A stretch of 64,000 bases of DNA from DASVEG01 sp035540495 (GTDB taxonomy: Bacteria > Actinomycetota > Acidimicrobiia > Acidimicrobiales > CADCTF01): the NCBI GenBank assembly GCA_035540495.1, contig DATLGL010000019.1, positions 1-64,000 of the forward strand, read 5' to 3'. The position numbers and the translations under genes were made by a program. The notes beneath the pieces were generated by a model. The model had not been told where the DNA came from and made no database searches. It was given only the letters and a program-made list of their open reading frames with translations. Below are positions 51,901 to 59,728 of the stretch, piece after piece. Numbering within the stretch: the first letter of the stretch is position 1; each line of letters starts with the position of its first letter.

Positions 51901-51984
51901 CAGCGGACCGGACGCAGCGCCACCGGTGACGACGGAAGGACGCAGGTTGCGGATCTTCTCGGGAAGTCCGGTGAGGACGCTCAT
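48907..51984 (-). CDS. MFS permease fused to LivF- and LivG-type ATPases
   Basis: 1025 residues from ATG 51984, overlapping the LivHM stop as ATGA; a longer in-frame reading to 53463 runs antisense-like through livHM and is rejected. Residues 1-430 are a 12-helix major facilitator: VADRKSRTKI after helix 2, and MRIGAGLGRTVVGATHFSLL. Residues about 450-700 are a LivF-type ATPase: Walker A LLGTNGAGKSTLL (about 482), signature NLSGGEQQML (about 586), LMIDELSLGLAP. Residues about 740-985 are a LivG-type ATPase: GANGAGKTTLFDLISG (about 757), FISELSTGTRRIVDLA, VLLFDEPSSGIA. The reading frame is unbroken through both joints. LIV importers normally encode LivF and LivG separately, and an MFS permease in the same chain is very unusual. 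Confidence 0.9.
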   Translation of the reverse strand: MSVLTGLPEKIRNLRPSVVTGGAASGPLLVLFGLNAVDELDREAFTILIPKIRDHFGLDIQGVLTLTSLVALAVLFLEIPLAHVADRKSRTKIAAAGAAVWGIFSILTGFAPTVVLLGLMRIGAGLGRTVVGATHFSLLSDYYPVDRRPAVYAFHRAANSVGQFFGPIMAGVIAYLLGWRAPFILFGIPTLLLVLQALRLKEPVRGNQDRRMMGASEEVAETEEEPASFSEAWRILWQVRSLRRIWLSLPIVGVSLVAIRPLVQLFYEQEFGLNEIQRGTISAIAEPFQLVGYFVGIPIAMKLMKRDAGLLLRFMAATFGLTIVSIALLVLAQNLVLAVVFNVFMAAAQASLAPALATAFSLAIPPRVRSVGGTIGNLFIVPAFLFSPIVGGMADAWGIRTGMLAMLPVLAIGVVMLATAGSFTESDIARVRTSTVAMAEVRAARKRGDAKLLLVKGLDVGYDGVQVLFNVDMEVGEGEIIALLGTNGAGKSTLLKAISGILEPTAGATIFDGADTTFSPPNEVVARGIVQVPGGKGVFPSLTVAENLRIAGWIYRRDEAHIREATARVLEYFPVLKTRWEQPAGNLSGGEQQMLTLGMAFVAKPRLLMIDELSLGLAPIIVEQLLAIVRAIRDQGTTIIVVEQSVNVALTIAETAYFMEKGEIRFRGPTSQLLGRTDILRSVFLEGAGAFGEEGGAGGGAAANAATSAALPATAARPSNDEIKPALQVRRLGKSYGGVHAVRGVSFDVAQGSILGFIGANGAGKTTLFDLISGFVPADEGQVVLNGWDVSGLSPDGRARLGLGRSFQDARLFPGLTVRETIATALERQVAVKDPVASALALPSVVHSERQVQQRVDELLDLMRLGAYRNKFISELSTGTRRIVDLACVLAHEPTVLLFDEPSSGIAQRETEALAPLLLRIRDATGASLLVIEHDMPLITSIADDMIALELGQKIAQGPAADVVRDPAVVASYLGTSEEVIARSGTTSTRRADRADRRRRRRAAAGADPATTEDLTDLITAGGNR

Positions 51985-54194
51985 CGCGTCACCTCCTCGA
52001 GCTCTGCGGCTTGTTCTCGAACCCAGACCTCGGGCAGTTCGTCGGTGACCTCGGCGGCAGGAACCCCAACGCCAGGAACGCCGTCGGCGGCGTCCACTGC
52101 GACGAGCTCGTCCGCTTCGCGGCTGTCGGCCACCAGGCTCGGCACGCGGATGCCCCGCCGATCGGCCACGAAGCGGAGGATCGCGTCGCGCACTTGGTAG
52201 AGCGCCTGACTCAACCCGCCGGGGATCAACATGAGCACGATGAGCACGCCGAGCCCGCTGGCGAAGAACCGGAGCGGACCAGGCGCGAAGTACATGAGGC
52301 CCTGGGTGTAGATGGCACCGAGGAACGCTCCTGGCACGGAACCGAGGCCGCCGATGACGACCATCAGGAACACGGCGATGCTCTGCTCCGGCGCGTACGG
52401 GTTGATCCCGAGGCTCTGCTGGTGGTGGATGAAGAGGCCGCCCGCGAACGCGGCGAGGAAGCCCGACATCGCGAACGCGGTGAGCTTCCCCCTCGTGGCG
52501 TTGATGCCGAAGGCTTGTGCTGCCCGCTCGTTCTCGCGAACGGCGATGACGACGCGACCCGCTCGGCTCGCCCGGAACGACTTCACGCATCCGAGCGCGA
52601 GCAGCATCCCGCTCACGGTCAGGTAGTAGTAGCGGGCTTCGGTGTCGACGGCGATGAGCCCGAGGAACGGCTTCCGCGTGATTCGACCCGTCGGGAGGAT
52701 GCCGCCGAAGAACTCCGGATTGAGGAGGTACACCGACGTCGCCAGAGCGAACGCGAGTGTGGTGACCGCCAGGAACGGCCCCTTGATGCGAAGCGCAGGG
52801 ACACCGATCACCATGGCGGCGACGGCGCCGACGACGCCTCCGACCACGAGCGCGAACGCCAGGTCCCACTCGAGGCGAGTCGTCACCGCACCTGCGGCCG
52901 CTCCACCGAGGCCGACGAAGGCCATCTGGCCGAGACTGATCTGGCCCGCCCACCCGGTGAGCATCACCAGCGACAAGCCGATGATCGTGAAGATCATGAT
53001 CAGCGCAGCGAGGTTGATCCGGCTCTCCGACAAGAACATCGGCAGGGCGACGAGCAGCGCAAGACCCGCGGCCTTCGCCGCGAGCAGCCCGTAGCGGATC
53101 TCCGGGAGCGACACGAGCTCTTCCGGGATCGGGCGGAACGCACGAGCGGCCTGCCACGACGACGCCTCGTCCGCCCGCTTCTGCTGACCGCGCCGCTGGA
53201 CGAGCAGGGCCACCAAGATCACGACGAACAGCACCGGCGCGGTGACGATGCTCCGGCCGGTGTCCCACAGGATCGACTGCTCGAGGATGCCGATGCCGAC
53301 CGCGGACACGAAGATCGTCGGGAGGTGCTCCATCCGGCCGATGACCGCGGCGGCAAGCGCTCGCAGAAGGATCGCCGGGCCGAGGACCGAACCGATCGGG
53401 AGCCCGACGATGCCGGCCCGGAGGAAGATCGCGAGCGTCGACAGCGTGGCGGCCAGCACCCACACGATCGTCTGGATCCGCTTCACCGGAACGCCGAGCA
53501 GGAAGGCGCGCTCTGCGTTCTCCGCCGACGCCCGGACCGCGATGCCGATGTTGGTGAAGCGGAAGAACGCGGCCAGCGCTCCGATCGCCACCGGCACCGC
53601 GAGCATGGCGATGATGTCGTTGCCGCGGAAGACGATCGGCTCGATCGTGAACGACCAGTCGAACGGCGACGGGAACGACTGTGGCGGCGTCCGCAGATCG
53701 AACAGGCGCGGCAGCACGATCGCTATGCCCGCCAGCAGCTGCGACATCGCGATCGTGACGACCATCAAGATGAGCCGTGGCGCCTTGAAGAAGCGCCGGA
53801 TGATCAGGACTTCGACGAGTGCCCCCAGGGCGATGCCGGCGATGATGCCCAGCGGCACCGCGATGAAGTAGTTGAGGCCCGGCCCCACGATCAGGAGGAC
53901 GGCCAGTGACGCGGGCGCGGCGCCGAGGTCGCCCTGCGAGAAGTTGACGATGCGGTTTGCTCGGTAGATGAGCGCGAGCCCGAAGGCGATGAGGGCGGTC
54001 AGGCCGCCCACGATCACGCCTTGGACGATCACCCCCAGCGGCGCAGGCGACAGGATCTGCTGCGCAGCGAGGAGCAGGATCCCGAACGCCGCGCCGTCGA
54101 CGGCTTGACGCGCGCGAGCGTTCGTCGCGGCGCGCCTCACGGGACCCAGACGTGGCGCGTCGACGAAGTCGTCAGTGGAAGCAGTTGCGTGCAT
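51981..54194 (-). CDS. LivH-LivM fusion permease
   Basis: 737 residues, ATG 54194. Residues about 45-345 match LivH: GVIVGGLTALIAFGLALIYR, ANRIVNFSQGDLG and MEHLPTIFVSAVGIGILEQS. Residues about 385-690 match LivM: IGLSLVMLTGWAGQISLGQM, AFVGLGGAAAG, GVPALRIKGPFLAVTTLAFA and RVVIAVRENERAAQAFGINA. Both halves keep the family loops that contact the ATPases, so one polypeptide gives both halves of the membrane channel. The C-terminal tail is acidic (about 700-737). Works with the MFS-ABC-ABC protein and the anchored binding protein. Confidence 0.93.
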   Translation of the reverse strand: MHATASTDDFVDAPRLGPVRRAATNARARQAVDGAAFGILLLAAQQILSPAPLGVIVQGVIVGGLTALIAFGLALIYRANRIVNFSQGDLGAAPASLAVLLIVGPGLNYFIAVPLGIIAGIALGALVEVLIIRRFFKAPRLILMVVTIAMSQLLAGIAIVLPRLFDLRTPPQSFPSPFDWSFTIEPIVFRGNDIIAMLAVPVAIGALAAFFRFTNIGIAVRASAENAERAFLLGVPVKRIQTIVWVLAATLSTLAIFLRAGIVGLPIGSVLGPAILLRALAAAVIGRMEHLPTIFVSAVGIGILEQSILWDTGRSIVTAPVLFVVILVALLVQRRGQQKRADEASSWQAARAFRPIPEELVSLPEIRYGLLAAKAAGLALLVALPMFLSESRINLAALIMIFTIIGLSLVMLTGWAGQISLGQMAFVGLGGAAAGAVTTRLEWDLAFALVVGGVVGAVAAMVIGVPALRIKGPFLAVTTLAFALATSVYLLNPEFFGGILPTGRITRKPFLGLIAVDTEARYYYLTVSGMLLALGCVKSFRASRAGRVVIAVRENERAAQAFGINATRGKLTAFAMSGFLAAFAGGLFIHHQQSLGINPYAPEQSIAVFLMVVIGGLGSVPGAFLGAIYTQGLMYFAPGPLRFFASGLGVLIVLMLIPGGLSQALYQVRDAILRFVADRRGIRVPSLVADSREADELVAVDAADGVPGVGVPAAEVTDELPEVWVREQAAELEEVTR

Positions 54195-54221
54195 CGAATT
54201 CCCTCGTTCGGCTGCGGCGCG

Positions 54222-55187
54222 TCAGGTGGTGGTGAACACGAGCTGGAAGTCGGACCCGGCATCGTCGGCCGGGACGAGCGCGAAGCCGCGCGCGTCGGCT
54301 GCATCGGAGAACCCGTCGAGGTCGAAGCGCCACGTGCCGTCGGCCTGGGCCTCGCCTATCGAGCAGGCGTTTCGGTCGTACGGCGGAGCTGCGTCGAACG
54401 ACTGCGCCGGCTTCGCCTCCCACGAGGGGCTGAGGATCCGGCAGGCCCGCACCTTGGCCGCATCGGGGAAGCGGTTCGCTCCGGTCGCAGTCGACACGTT
54501 GAGCACGAGCGCCTTCGATGCGCCGCCGAGACGGACGAACGAGATCTTGTCGGTGTCACCTAGGCGCTTACCGACGGGAAGGCCGCCCTCCGGCACACCG
54601 GCGCCGGAGAGGGGACTCGACGACCCTGCGGTGGCCCAGCCGCCCTCGCGCACCGTGTACGACGGTGCCAGCGCGGCGGACACCGACGTCGACGGCGACG
54701 ACGCGACCGCCGATGAACTCGAGGACGACCCGGACCGGGACGACCCCGACGGCCCCGCCGCGTCGGATCCGCCCGACGAGGCGGTCGCGGCGAACGACGC
54801 CGTGTCGTCGCTCGACATGCCGATCGCGGTGATCACGTCGGCAGGTCCGGTGTAGGTGAACGACGTCTCATCAGCCACCGTGGTCGACGGAGCGTCGTCG
54901 CCGACGGCCGACGACGTGACGGCGGTCGGCGGCAGGGACGCCGCGATGCTCGGCTCGTCGATCGCATCGTCGAGAACCTGCGCTCCAGGCGCCACGACCG
55001 CGATCACCGCCAGCGCCACGACGACGACGGCCACGGGCTTGTACCGCGTCGCCGCCTGCCAGAGCTCGGAGAGCGAGAGCCCACCGATCCCCTGCGGCGG
55101 CGCAGGTCGCGCCTCGACGTTCAGTTCTTCCGCCTCATCGGCGTGTTCTACGAGAGGCGCATCGTGCACCTCGGCCCCCAACGACAA
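54222..55187 (-). CDS. Membrane-anchored hypothetical, first gene of the LIV-type operon
   Basis: About 321 residues. Start unclear: TTG 55187 follows GGGGGTGA with good spacing, GTG 55169 is possible, and the most upstream TTG (55250) lies in the promoter. A single helix near 55 (YKPVAVVVVALAVIAVVAPG) resembles the anchor of the binding protein encoded downstream (WRPYVALVVAVLILAVVVPG). A long Ser-rich linker follows, then a C-terminal domain (about 210-321) with two Cys (RACRILSPSW and NACSIGEAQ) and a strand-rich look. Not recognised. It probably sits on the outer face of the membrane and assists the importer. Confidence 0.7.
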   Translation of the reverse strand: MSLGAEVHDAPLVEHADEAEELNVEARPAPPQGIGGLSLSELWQAATRYKPVAVVVVALAVIAVVAPGAQVLDDAIDEPSIAASLPPTAVTSSAVGDDAPSTTVADETSFTYTGPADVITAIGMSSDDTASFAATASSGGSDAAGPSGSSRSGSSSSSSAVASSPSTSVSAALAPSYTVREGGWATAGSSSPLSGAGVPEGGLPVGKRLGDTDKISFVRLGGASKALVLNVSTATGANRFPDAAKVRACRILSPSWEAKPAQSFDAAPPYDRNACSIGEAQADGTWRFDLDGFSDAADARGFALVPADDAGSDFQLVFTTT

Positions 55188-55220
55188 GCGATCACCCCCG
55201 AGCCGGCCTGTCGGCGGAAG

Positions 55221-55250
55221 AGTGTAGTCGCTAGTTGACGCGAGTGTCAA
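55221..55250 (-). promoter_or_regulatory. Promoter with overlapping operator for the LIV-type operon
   Basis: Read on the minus strand, TTGACA (55250-55245) is followed after 18 bases by TACACT (55226-55221), a good sigma-70-like promoter. A palindrome TTGAC-N6-GTCAA (55235-55250) overlaps the -35 box, the expected position for a repressor site. Confidence 0.6.
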
Positions 55251-55314
55251 TTACGCCGAGGAGGGAACGGGCGTTCACAATCTCGTTACGCGCGACTCAG
55301 TGCGGGTACAGCGG

Positions 55315-56190
55315 ATGACAATGTTGGCACCGCTCCTCCCCCCGGGCCGCCACCTCGACCTCCCGGGCCGGGGTACGACCTTCATCCGCGAGCTCGAAGG
55401 GCCCCCGGGCGCGCCGACCGTCTTCCTCCTCCACGGCCTCTCCGGCGGGGCCGACCTCAACTGGTTCCCCGCTTTCGACGTCCTCGCCCGTCACTTCCGT
55501 GTCGTCGCCATCGACCACCGCGGCCACGGTCAGGGCATCCGGTCGAAGGAGCCGTTCCGCCTCGAAGACTGCGCCGACGATGCCGTCGCGGTCATGGACC
55601 AGCTCGGGATCGACCGGGTCATCGCCGTCGGCTACTCGATGGGCGGGCCGATCGCGCAGCTGATGTGGCACCGCCACCGCCGCCGCGTGTCCGGGCTCGT
55701 CCTGTGCGCCACCAGCCGGAACTTCCGCGGTCATCCCCGCGACCGCATCATGTTCACGACGGTGCCCATCGCGTCGTTGACCGCCCGCATCCCCGGCTTC
55801 CAGCTGATGCGCAACGCGGTGGAGTCGGCGATCCTGCCGCGCTTCGCGCCCGACTGGTTGAAGCGGTGGACGCAGGTGGAGCTGCGCCGCCACGACGCCG
55901 CCGCGCTGGCCCAGGCGACCCAGGCGCTGGGTCGCTACTCGTCGCACTCCTGGATCCGCGCGGTCGACGTTCCGACGTCGGTGATCGTCTGCACCGACGA
56001 CCAGCTCGTACCGCCCCGCCGCCAGGAGAAGCTCGCCCAGTCGATCCCCGGCGCCCGCCGGTATGCGGTCGACTGCGACCACTTCGCGATCACCAAGGAG
56101 CCCGAGGTGTTCGTCCCGGTGCTGGTCGACGCCTGCTTGACGGTGGCCGGCATGGCACCGGTCCTCCGCGCCACCTCCGTCGCTTCCTGA
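55315..56190 (+). CDS. Alpha/beta hydrolase
   Basis: 291 residues from ATG 55315 (GTG 55300 and ATG 55321 also possible). Fold motifs: FLLHGLSGGADLNWFPAFDV (oxyanion hole), VVAIDHRGHGQGIR, nucleophile elbow VGYSMGGPIAQLMW (Ser), acid in IVCTDDQLVPP, and His in DCDHFAITKEP. Cytoplasmic, no signal. Substrate unknown; esterase, C-C hydrolase or epoxide-hydrolase-like activity are all possible. Divergent from the import operon. Confidence 0.85.
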   Translation: MTMLAPLLPPGRHLDLPGRGTTFIRELEGPPGAPTVFLLHGLSGGADLNWFPAFDVLARHFRVVAIDHRGHGQGIRSKEPFRLEDCADDAVAVMDQLGIDRVIAVGYSMGGPIAQLMWHRHRRRVSGLVLCATSRNFRGHPRDRIMFTTVPIASLTARIPGFQLMRNAVESAILPRFAPDWLKRWTQVELRRHDAAALAQATQALGRYSSHSWIRAVDVPTSVIVCTDDQLVPPRRQEKLAQSIPGARRYAVDCDHFAITKEPEVFVPVLVDACLTVAGMAPVLRATSVAS

Positions 56191-56191
56191 G

Positions 56192-56197
56192 TAACGT
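56192..56197 (+). promoter_or_regulatory. -10 element, leaderless start of the flavoprotein gene
   Basis: TAACGT at 56192-56197 would place transcription start at 56204, exactly the A of the ATG. There is no ribosome-binding site in the 13-base gap after the hydrolase gene, which supports a leaderless mRNA. Confidence 0.45.
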
Positions 56198-56203
56198 CCG
56201 CGC

Positions 56204-57367
56204 ATGGCGCGGGTCCTCATCCTCGGCGGCGGCTTCGGCGGTCTGGCCGCTGCACACGAACTGCGAGACGTACTCGGCGACGACGACGAGATCGTGCTCG
56301 TCGACGCGAACGATCGGTTCTTCATGGGCTTCGCCAAGCTCTGGGACCTCGCGGGCGTCCGGCCGCTCGACGACGGCACCCGCTGGCTGCGCGACGTCGA
56401 GGCGCACGGCATCCGGTTCGTGCGGTCGACGGTCGACGCGATCGACCCGGACGCTCGTCGCATCGAGACCTCGGGCGGCGCCCTCGACGGTGACGCGCTG
56501 GTCGTCGCCCTCGGCGCCGGCCCGTCGACCGGCCACCGTGGGTTGCTCGGCGGCAAGCCCCACGTGCACGACCTGTACGACGCGACGCAGCTCCCCGCGA
56601 TGCATCACGACCTCGAGCAGGTCTCGAGCGGCCGGGTCGTCGTGGCGATCCTCGGCGGTCCCTTCAAGTGTCCGCCCGCCCCGTACGAGGGTGCGCTGCT
56701 CGTGGACGCGCGGCTGCGGGCGCGAGGCGTGCGAGACGACGTCGAGATCACGGTCGTCACCTTCCAGCCGATGACGTTGCCGGCGGCCGGCCCGGATGCG
56801 AGCCGCTACGTCGCCTCGTTCCTCGACGACGCGGGCATCGAACTGCGGTCCGGCGTCAAGGTCGTGGGAGTCGACGGCGCGACGCGGACGATCGAGCTCG
56901 ACGACGGGAGCACGCTCGACTACTCGGTGCTGCTGGGCGTGCCGGCGCACGTCGCCCCTCCTGTGATCGCCGACAGCGGCCTTGCCGGCGCATCGGGGTG
57001 GATCGAGCCCGACCGCCACACCATGCGCACGTCGTTCGACCGCGTCTACGCGGTCGGCGACTGCACGATGATCCCGAACGCGGCGGGCCAGCTCCCGAAG
57101 GCGGGTGTGTTCGCGGCAGCGCAGGGCGGCGTCGCTGCGAAGAACGTCGCACGCGACCTCGGCGCCCCTCGTGCGCCCGCGGAAGAAGCGTCGTTCGACG
57201 GCCACGGGATGTGCTTCCTCGAACTGCCCGGCCGCCGAGTGGCGTTCGTCGAAGGCAACTTCTACGCCGAGCCGACGCTCGACGTGCGGCTGTCGGCGGC
57301 CGATGAGGAGCACTTCGAGCGCAAGCAGGCCTACGAGCGGGAGCGCCTCGACGCCTGGTTCGCGTGA
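56204..57367 (+). CDS. Sulfide:quinone-reductase-like FAD oxidoreductase
   Basis: 387 residues from ATG 56204. FAD loop VLILGGGFGGLAAAHELRD at the N-terminus; second GxGxxG-like segment AILGGPFKCPPAPYEGALLV near 150; C-terminal FAD contact FDRVYAVGDCTMIPN. The FKCPPAPYE stretch with its Cys is typical of SQR/flavocytochrome-c-like proteins, where that Cys takes part in redox chemistry. Only one of the two further SQR cysteines is plausible (CFLELPG), so sulfide oxidation is uncertain; an NADH:quinone-type reductase is the alternative. No membrane segment. Confidence 0.85.
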   Translation: MARVLILGGGFGGLAAAHELRDVLGDDDEIVLVDANDRFFMGFAKLWDLAGVRPLDDGTRWLRDVEAHGIRFVRSTVDAIDPDARRIETSGGALDGDALVVALGAGPSTGHRGLLGGKPHVHDLYDATQLPAMHHDLEQVSSGRVVVAILGGPFKCPPAPYEGALLVDARLRARGVRDDVEITVVTFQPMTLPAAGPDASRYVASFLDDAGIELRSGVKVVGVDGATRTIELDDGSTLDYSVLLGVPAHVAPPVIADSGLAGASGWIEPDRHTMRTSFDRVYAVGDCTMIPNAAGQLPKAGVFAAAQGGVAAKNVARDLGAPRAPAEEASFDGHGMCFLELPGRRVAFVEGNFYAEPTLDVRLSAADEEHFERKQAYERERLDAWFA

Positions 57368-57447
57368 GCTGATTCGCGAAGTTTGTGTCGAACGCTAAAG
57401 CCGCCGCGGAGCCAGCCGATCAATGAGAACAGTCGAACGCATCCCGA

Positions 57448-57519
57448 CTCACTCGTCCTACCAGGCGTGATCGGGTCGCTGTCGGAAACGGTCTCGCTCA
57501 CTCGTCCTACCAGGCGTGA
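57448..57519. repeat. Direct repeat of 23 bases, second copy a hairpin
   Basis: CTCACTCGTCCTACCAGGCG plus TGA occurs at 57448-57470 and again at 57497-57519, a 49-base period. In the second copy CGCTCAC and GTGAGCG pair around a 14-base loop. It lies between two convergent genes (57367 and 57554) and could act as a terminator; the duplication may be a remnant of a small repeat family. Confidence 0.6.
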
Positions 57520-57553
57520 GCGGGATCGTTTCGCGTCGGGGAGGCCGCGGCGC

Positions 57554-58618
57554 TCAGCCGCCAGCACGCAGCAGGTCTTCGGTGTCCATCTCCATCGCGT
57601 GGAACGCAGCCCGCTCCCCCATGGCGATGAACATCTCGTCGCCACGATCGGTCCGCACAACCATCGACGACGCGATGATCGCCATCGTCAGCCCGGCGAA
57701 GGCGTTTCGCCGGTACTCGCGCCAGCAGTCGTCCCACGACAGCTCGACCCCCTGAGCCGTCAGTCGCTCGTGGTATCCGCGCACGAGGTCGGTCTCCGCC
57801 TTGCGCCGATCCTCCGGCAGCAGGCTTCCCCCGAGGAAGTAGGAGACGTCGAGGATCCCGCATCCGAGCGACACCGTCTGCCAGTCGAGGACGCACACCC
57901 GCTCGCCGCCGAAGAGCAGGTTGTCGTTGCGGAAGTCGTTGTGCACGATCGTGGTCGGTCCGGCATAGGGCGCCGATGCAGCCACCGCCTCGTGGTAGCG
58001 CTCGATCAGCTCCACCGCTTCGGGCGCGATCCGGCCGTCGTAGCGCTCGAGGTACCCCGGAGCGAGCATCTGGATGATCCCGCTCATGCCAGGACCACCG
58101 AGTCCGCCGCTGAGCCACGGCAACTCGCCGACGGATGGGTCGCCCCACCTTGCTCCGTGCAGGTACGCCGCCTCGTCGAGCGCGAGCGCCGCCTCGTCGA
58201 CCGAGCAGCCCGCCATCTGATCGCCCTGCTTCGCGGGCGCCTTGTCGTCGAGCACGACCGCGTAGCCGTTCGTCGACGCATCGTGGCCGGCCCAGTAGCA
58301 CCGGGGCGCGTTCACTGGGATCGACGAGGCGAGGTCGCGATAGAAGCCGACCTCGACCTCGTAGGTGCGCGTCGCCTGGGCGGCGCTACGGCTCGCCTCC
58401 GCGGACGACGTGACCTTGACGACGACGCTCTCTGGACCCGCGCCCGGCGGGTCCCAGCTGAGCTGGATGCGGATGCTGTCTGCGATCTGGCCGGTGCCGA
58501 CCGGCTTCGCGTCGGCGGCGACGACGGTGCCTCCTCCGATCGCCTGGGTGAGCCACTCGGGCGTGAGGTCAGCAGCGCTCGTCGGGACACGGAGCGAGGA
58601 GGCGTCAGCCGGAGCCAT
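57554..58618 (-). CDS. APH-fold phosphotransferase (EcKinase-like)
   Basis: 354 residues, ATG 58618. Kinase-like fold with a catalytic loop TIVHNDFRNDNLLFG (Asp and Asn) and metal site VCVLDWQTVSLGCGILDVSY. The N-terminal ATP-binding lobe has VVVKVTSSAEASRSAA with the ATP Lys. This resembles the large group of aminoglycoside-phosphotransferase/EcKinase-type proteins, which phosphorylate small molecules such as ecdysteroids or choline-like substrates; the substrate is unknown. Its start lies 23 bases from a divergent relative at 58642. Confidence 0.85.
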   Translation of the reverse strand: MAPADASSLRVPTSAADLTPEWLTQAIGGGTVVAADAKPVGTGQIADSIRIQLSWDPPGAGPESVVVKVTSSAEASRSAAQATRTYEVEVGFYRDLASSIPVNAPRCYWAGHDASTNGYAVVLDDKAPAKQGDQMAGCSVDEAALALDEAAYLHGARWGDPSVGELPWLSGGLGGPGMSGIIQMLAPGYLERYDGRIAPEAVELIERYHEAVAASAPYAGPTTIVHNDFRNDNLLFGGERVCVLDWQTVSLGCGILDVSYFLGGSLLPEDRRKAETDLVRGYHERLTAQGVELSWDDCWREYRRNAFAGLTMAIIASSMVVRTDRGDEMFIAMGERAAFHAMEMDTEDLLRAGG

Positions 58619-58629
58619 GGTGCGGACAA

Positions 58630-58635
58630 TAGGTT
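58630..58635 (+). promoter_or_regulatory. -10 element, leaderless start of the phosphotransferase gene
   Basis: TAGGTT at 58630-58635 places transcription start at 58642, the A of the ATG, in a 23-base divergent intergenic gap. Same spacing as at 56192-56204. Confidence 0.45.
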
Positions 58636-58641
58636 GCAGGG

Positions 58642-59718
58642 ATGCCGTCGGAGCAGGACGTGCCTGGCCAGGAAGCGGTCGAGCGCAGCGTCGTCGATCT
58701 GACTGTCCTCACCTCGTGGATGGACGAGCAGGGGCTCGGCGCGGGCCCGCTGTCTGAGGTGACCGCTCTCGCCGGAGGCACGCAGAACGTGCTCCTTCGC
58801 TTCACCCGTGACGGGCGCAGCTACGTCCTCCGCCGCGGCCCGAAGCACCTCCGGCCCAAGAGCAACGACGCCATGCGACGCGAGGCCCGGGTGCTCGCCG
58901 CGCTCGAAGGCAGCGACGTCCCCCACCCGGGGCTCATCGCGGCGTGCGACGACGAGACCGTCATGAACGGCGCGGCCTTCTACCTGATGGAGCCGATCGA
59001 CGGCTTCAACCCTTCGACGGGCCTCCCGGCGCTGCACGCCGGCAACGCCGGCATCCAGAGGGAGATGACGCTCAACGCGGCGAGGGCACTGGCCGCGCTC
59101 GGACGCGTCGACCACGTCGCCGTCGGTCTCGGCGACGTCGGCAACCCCGACGGGTTCCTCGACCGGCAGGTACCACGGTGGCTCGACGAGCTCGACGGCT
59201 ACCGCTCGTTCGCGGGCTACGACGGGCCGGATCTGCCCGACGTCGATCGCGTCGCGGCGTGGCTCACCGATAACCAGCCGGCGACGTGGACGCCCGGGAT
59301 CATGCACGGCGACTACCACCTCGCGAACCTCCTCTTCCGCCACGACGGGCCCGAGGTCGCGGCGATCGTCGACTGGGAGATGGTGACGATCGGCGACCCG
59401 CTGCTCGACCTCGGATGGCTCATCGCCACGGGCAAGGACGACGAAGGCCGCCCGCTCGGCATCGGCGGCCCGCTCGCCGCAGCGGAGGGCACGCCTGGTC
59501 CTGCGCAGGTGGTGGCCGCCTACGGGGAAGGGTCGGCCCGTGATCTCTCGTCCGTCCCCTGGTACGCGGTGATGGCGTGCTTCAAGCTCGGCATCGTCCT
59601 CGAGGGGACGAACGCGCGGGCGGCCGCAGGCAAGGCACCCAAGCCGATCGGCGACATGCTCCACGCCACGGCGGTGGCGCTCTTGCAGCGGGCGAGCTCG
59701 CTGATCCGGAAGGCGTGA
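58642..59718 (+). CDS. APH-fold phosphotransferase (ACAD10/11 N-terminal-like)
   Basis: 358 residues from ATG 58642. ALAGGTQNVLLRFTRDGRSY and VLRRGPKHLRPKSNDAMRRE form the ATP-binding lobe; catalytic loop IMHGDYHLANLLFRHDGPEV and metal-binding IVDWEMVTIGDPLLDLGWL follow. This set matches the phosphotransferase domain found with acyl-CoA dehydrogenases (ACAD10/11), which phosphorylates 4-hydroxy acids for catabolism in those proteins. Consistent with the CoA-based metabolism nearby, but no acyl-CoA dehydrogenase gene is next to it here. Confidence 0.88.
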   Translation: MPSEQDVPGQEAVERSVVDLTVLTSWMDEQGLGAGPLSEVTALAGGTQNVLLRFTRDGRSYVLRRGPKHLRPKSNDAMRREARVLAALEGSDVPHPGLIAACDDETVMNGAAFYLMEPIDGFNPSTGLPALHAGNAGIQREMTLNAARALAALGRVDHVAVGLGDVGNPDGFLDRQVPRWLDELDGYRSFAGYDGPDLPDVDRVAAWLTDNQPATWTPGIMHGDYHLANLLFRHDGPEVAAIVDWEMVTIGDPLLDLGWLIATGKDDEGRPLGIGGPLAAAEGTPGPAQVVAAYGEGSARDLSSVPWYAVMACFKLGIVLEGTNARAAAGKAPKPIGDMLHATAVALLQRASSLIRKA

Positions 59719-59728
59719 GCGGCCGGTC

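Noticed and set aside
48787..52200. A 1137-codon open frame on the plus strand
   Set aside because: It is antisense to the MFS-ABC-ABC gene, is very rich in Arg, Asp and His as expected of high-GC shadow frames, and has no recognisable domain.
51985..53463. N-terminal extension of the MFS-ABC-ABC protein
   Set aside because: It would overlap almost the whole livHM gene in another frame and is Arg-rich low-complexity sequence; ATG 51984 with an ATGA overlap is the natural start.
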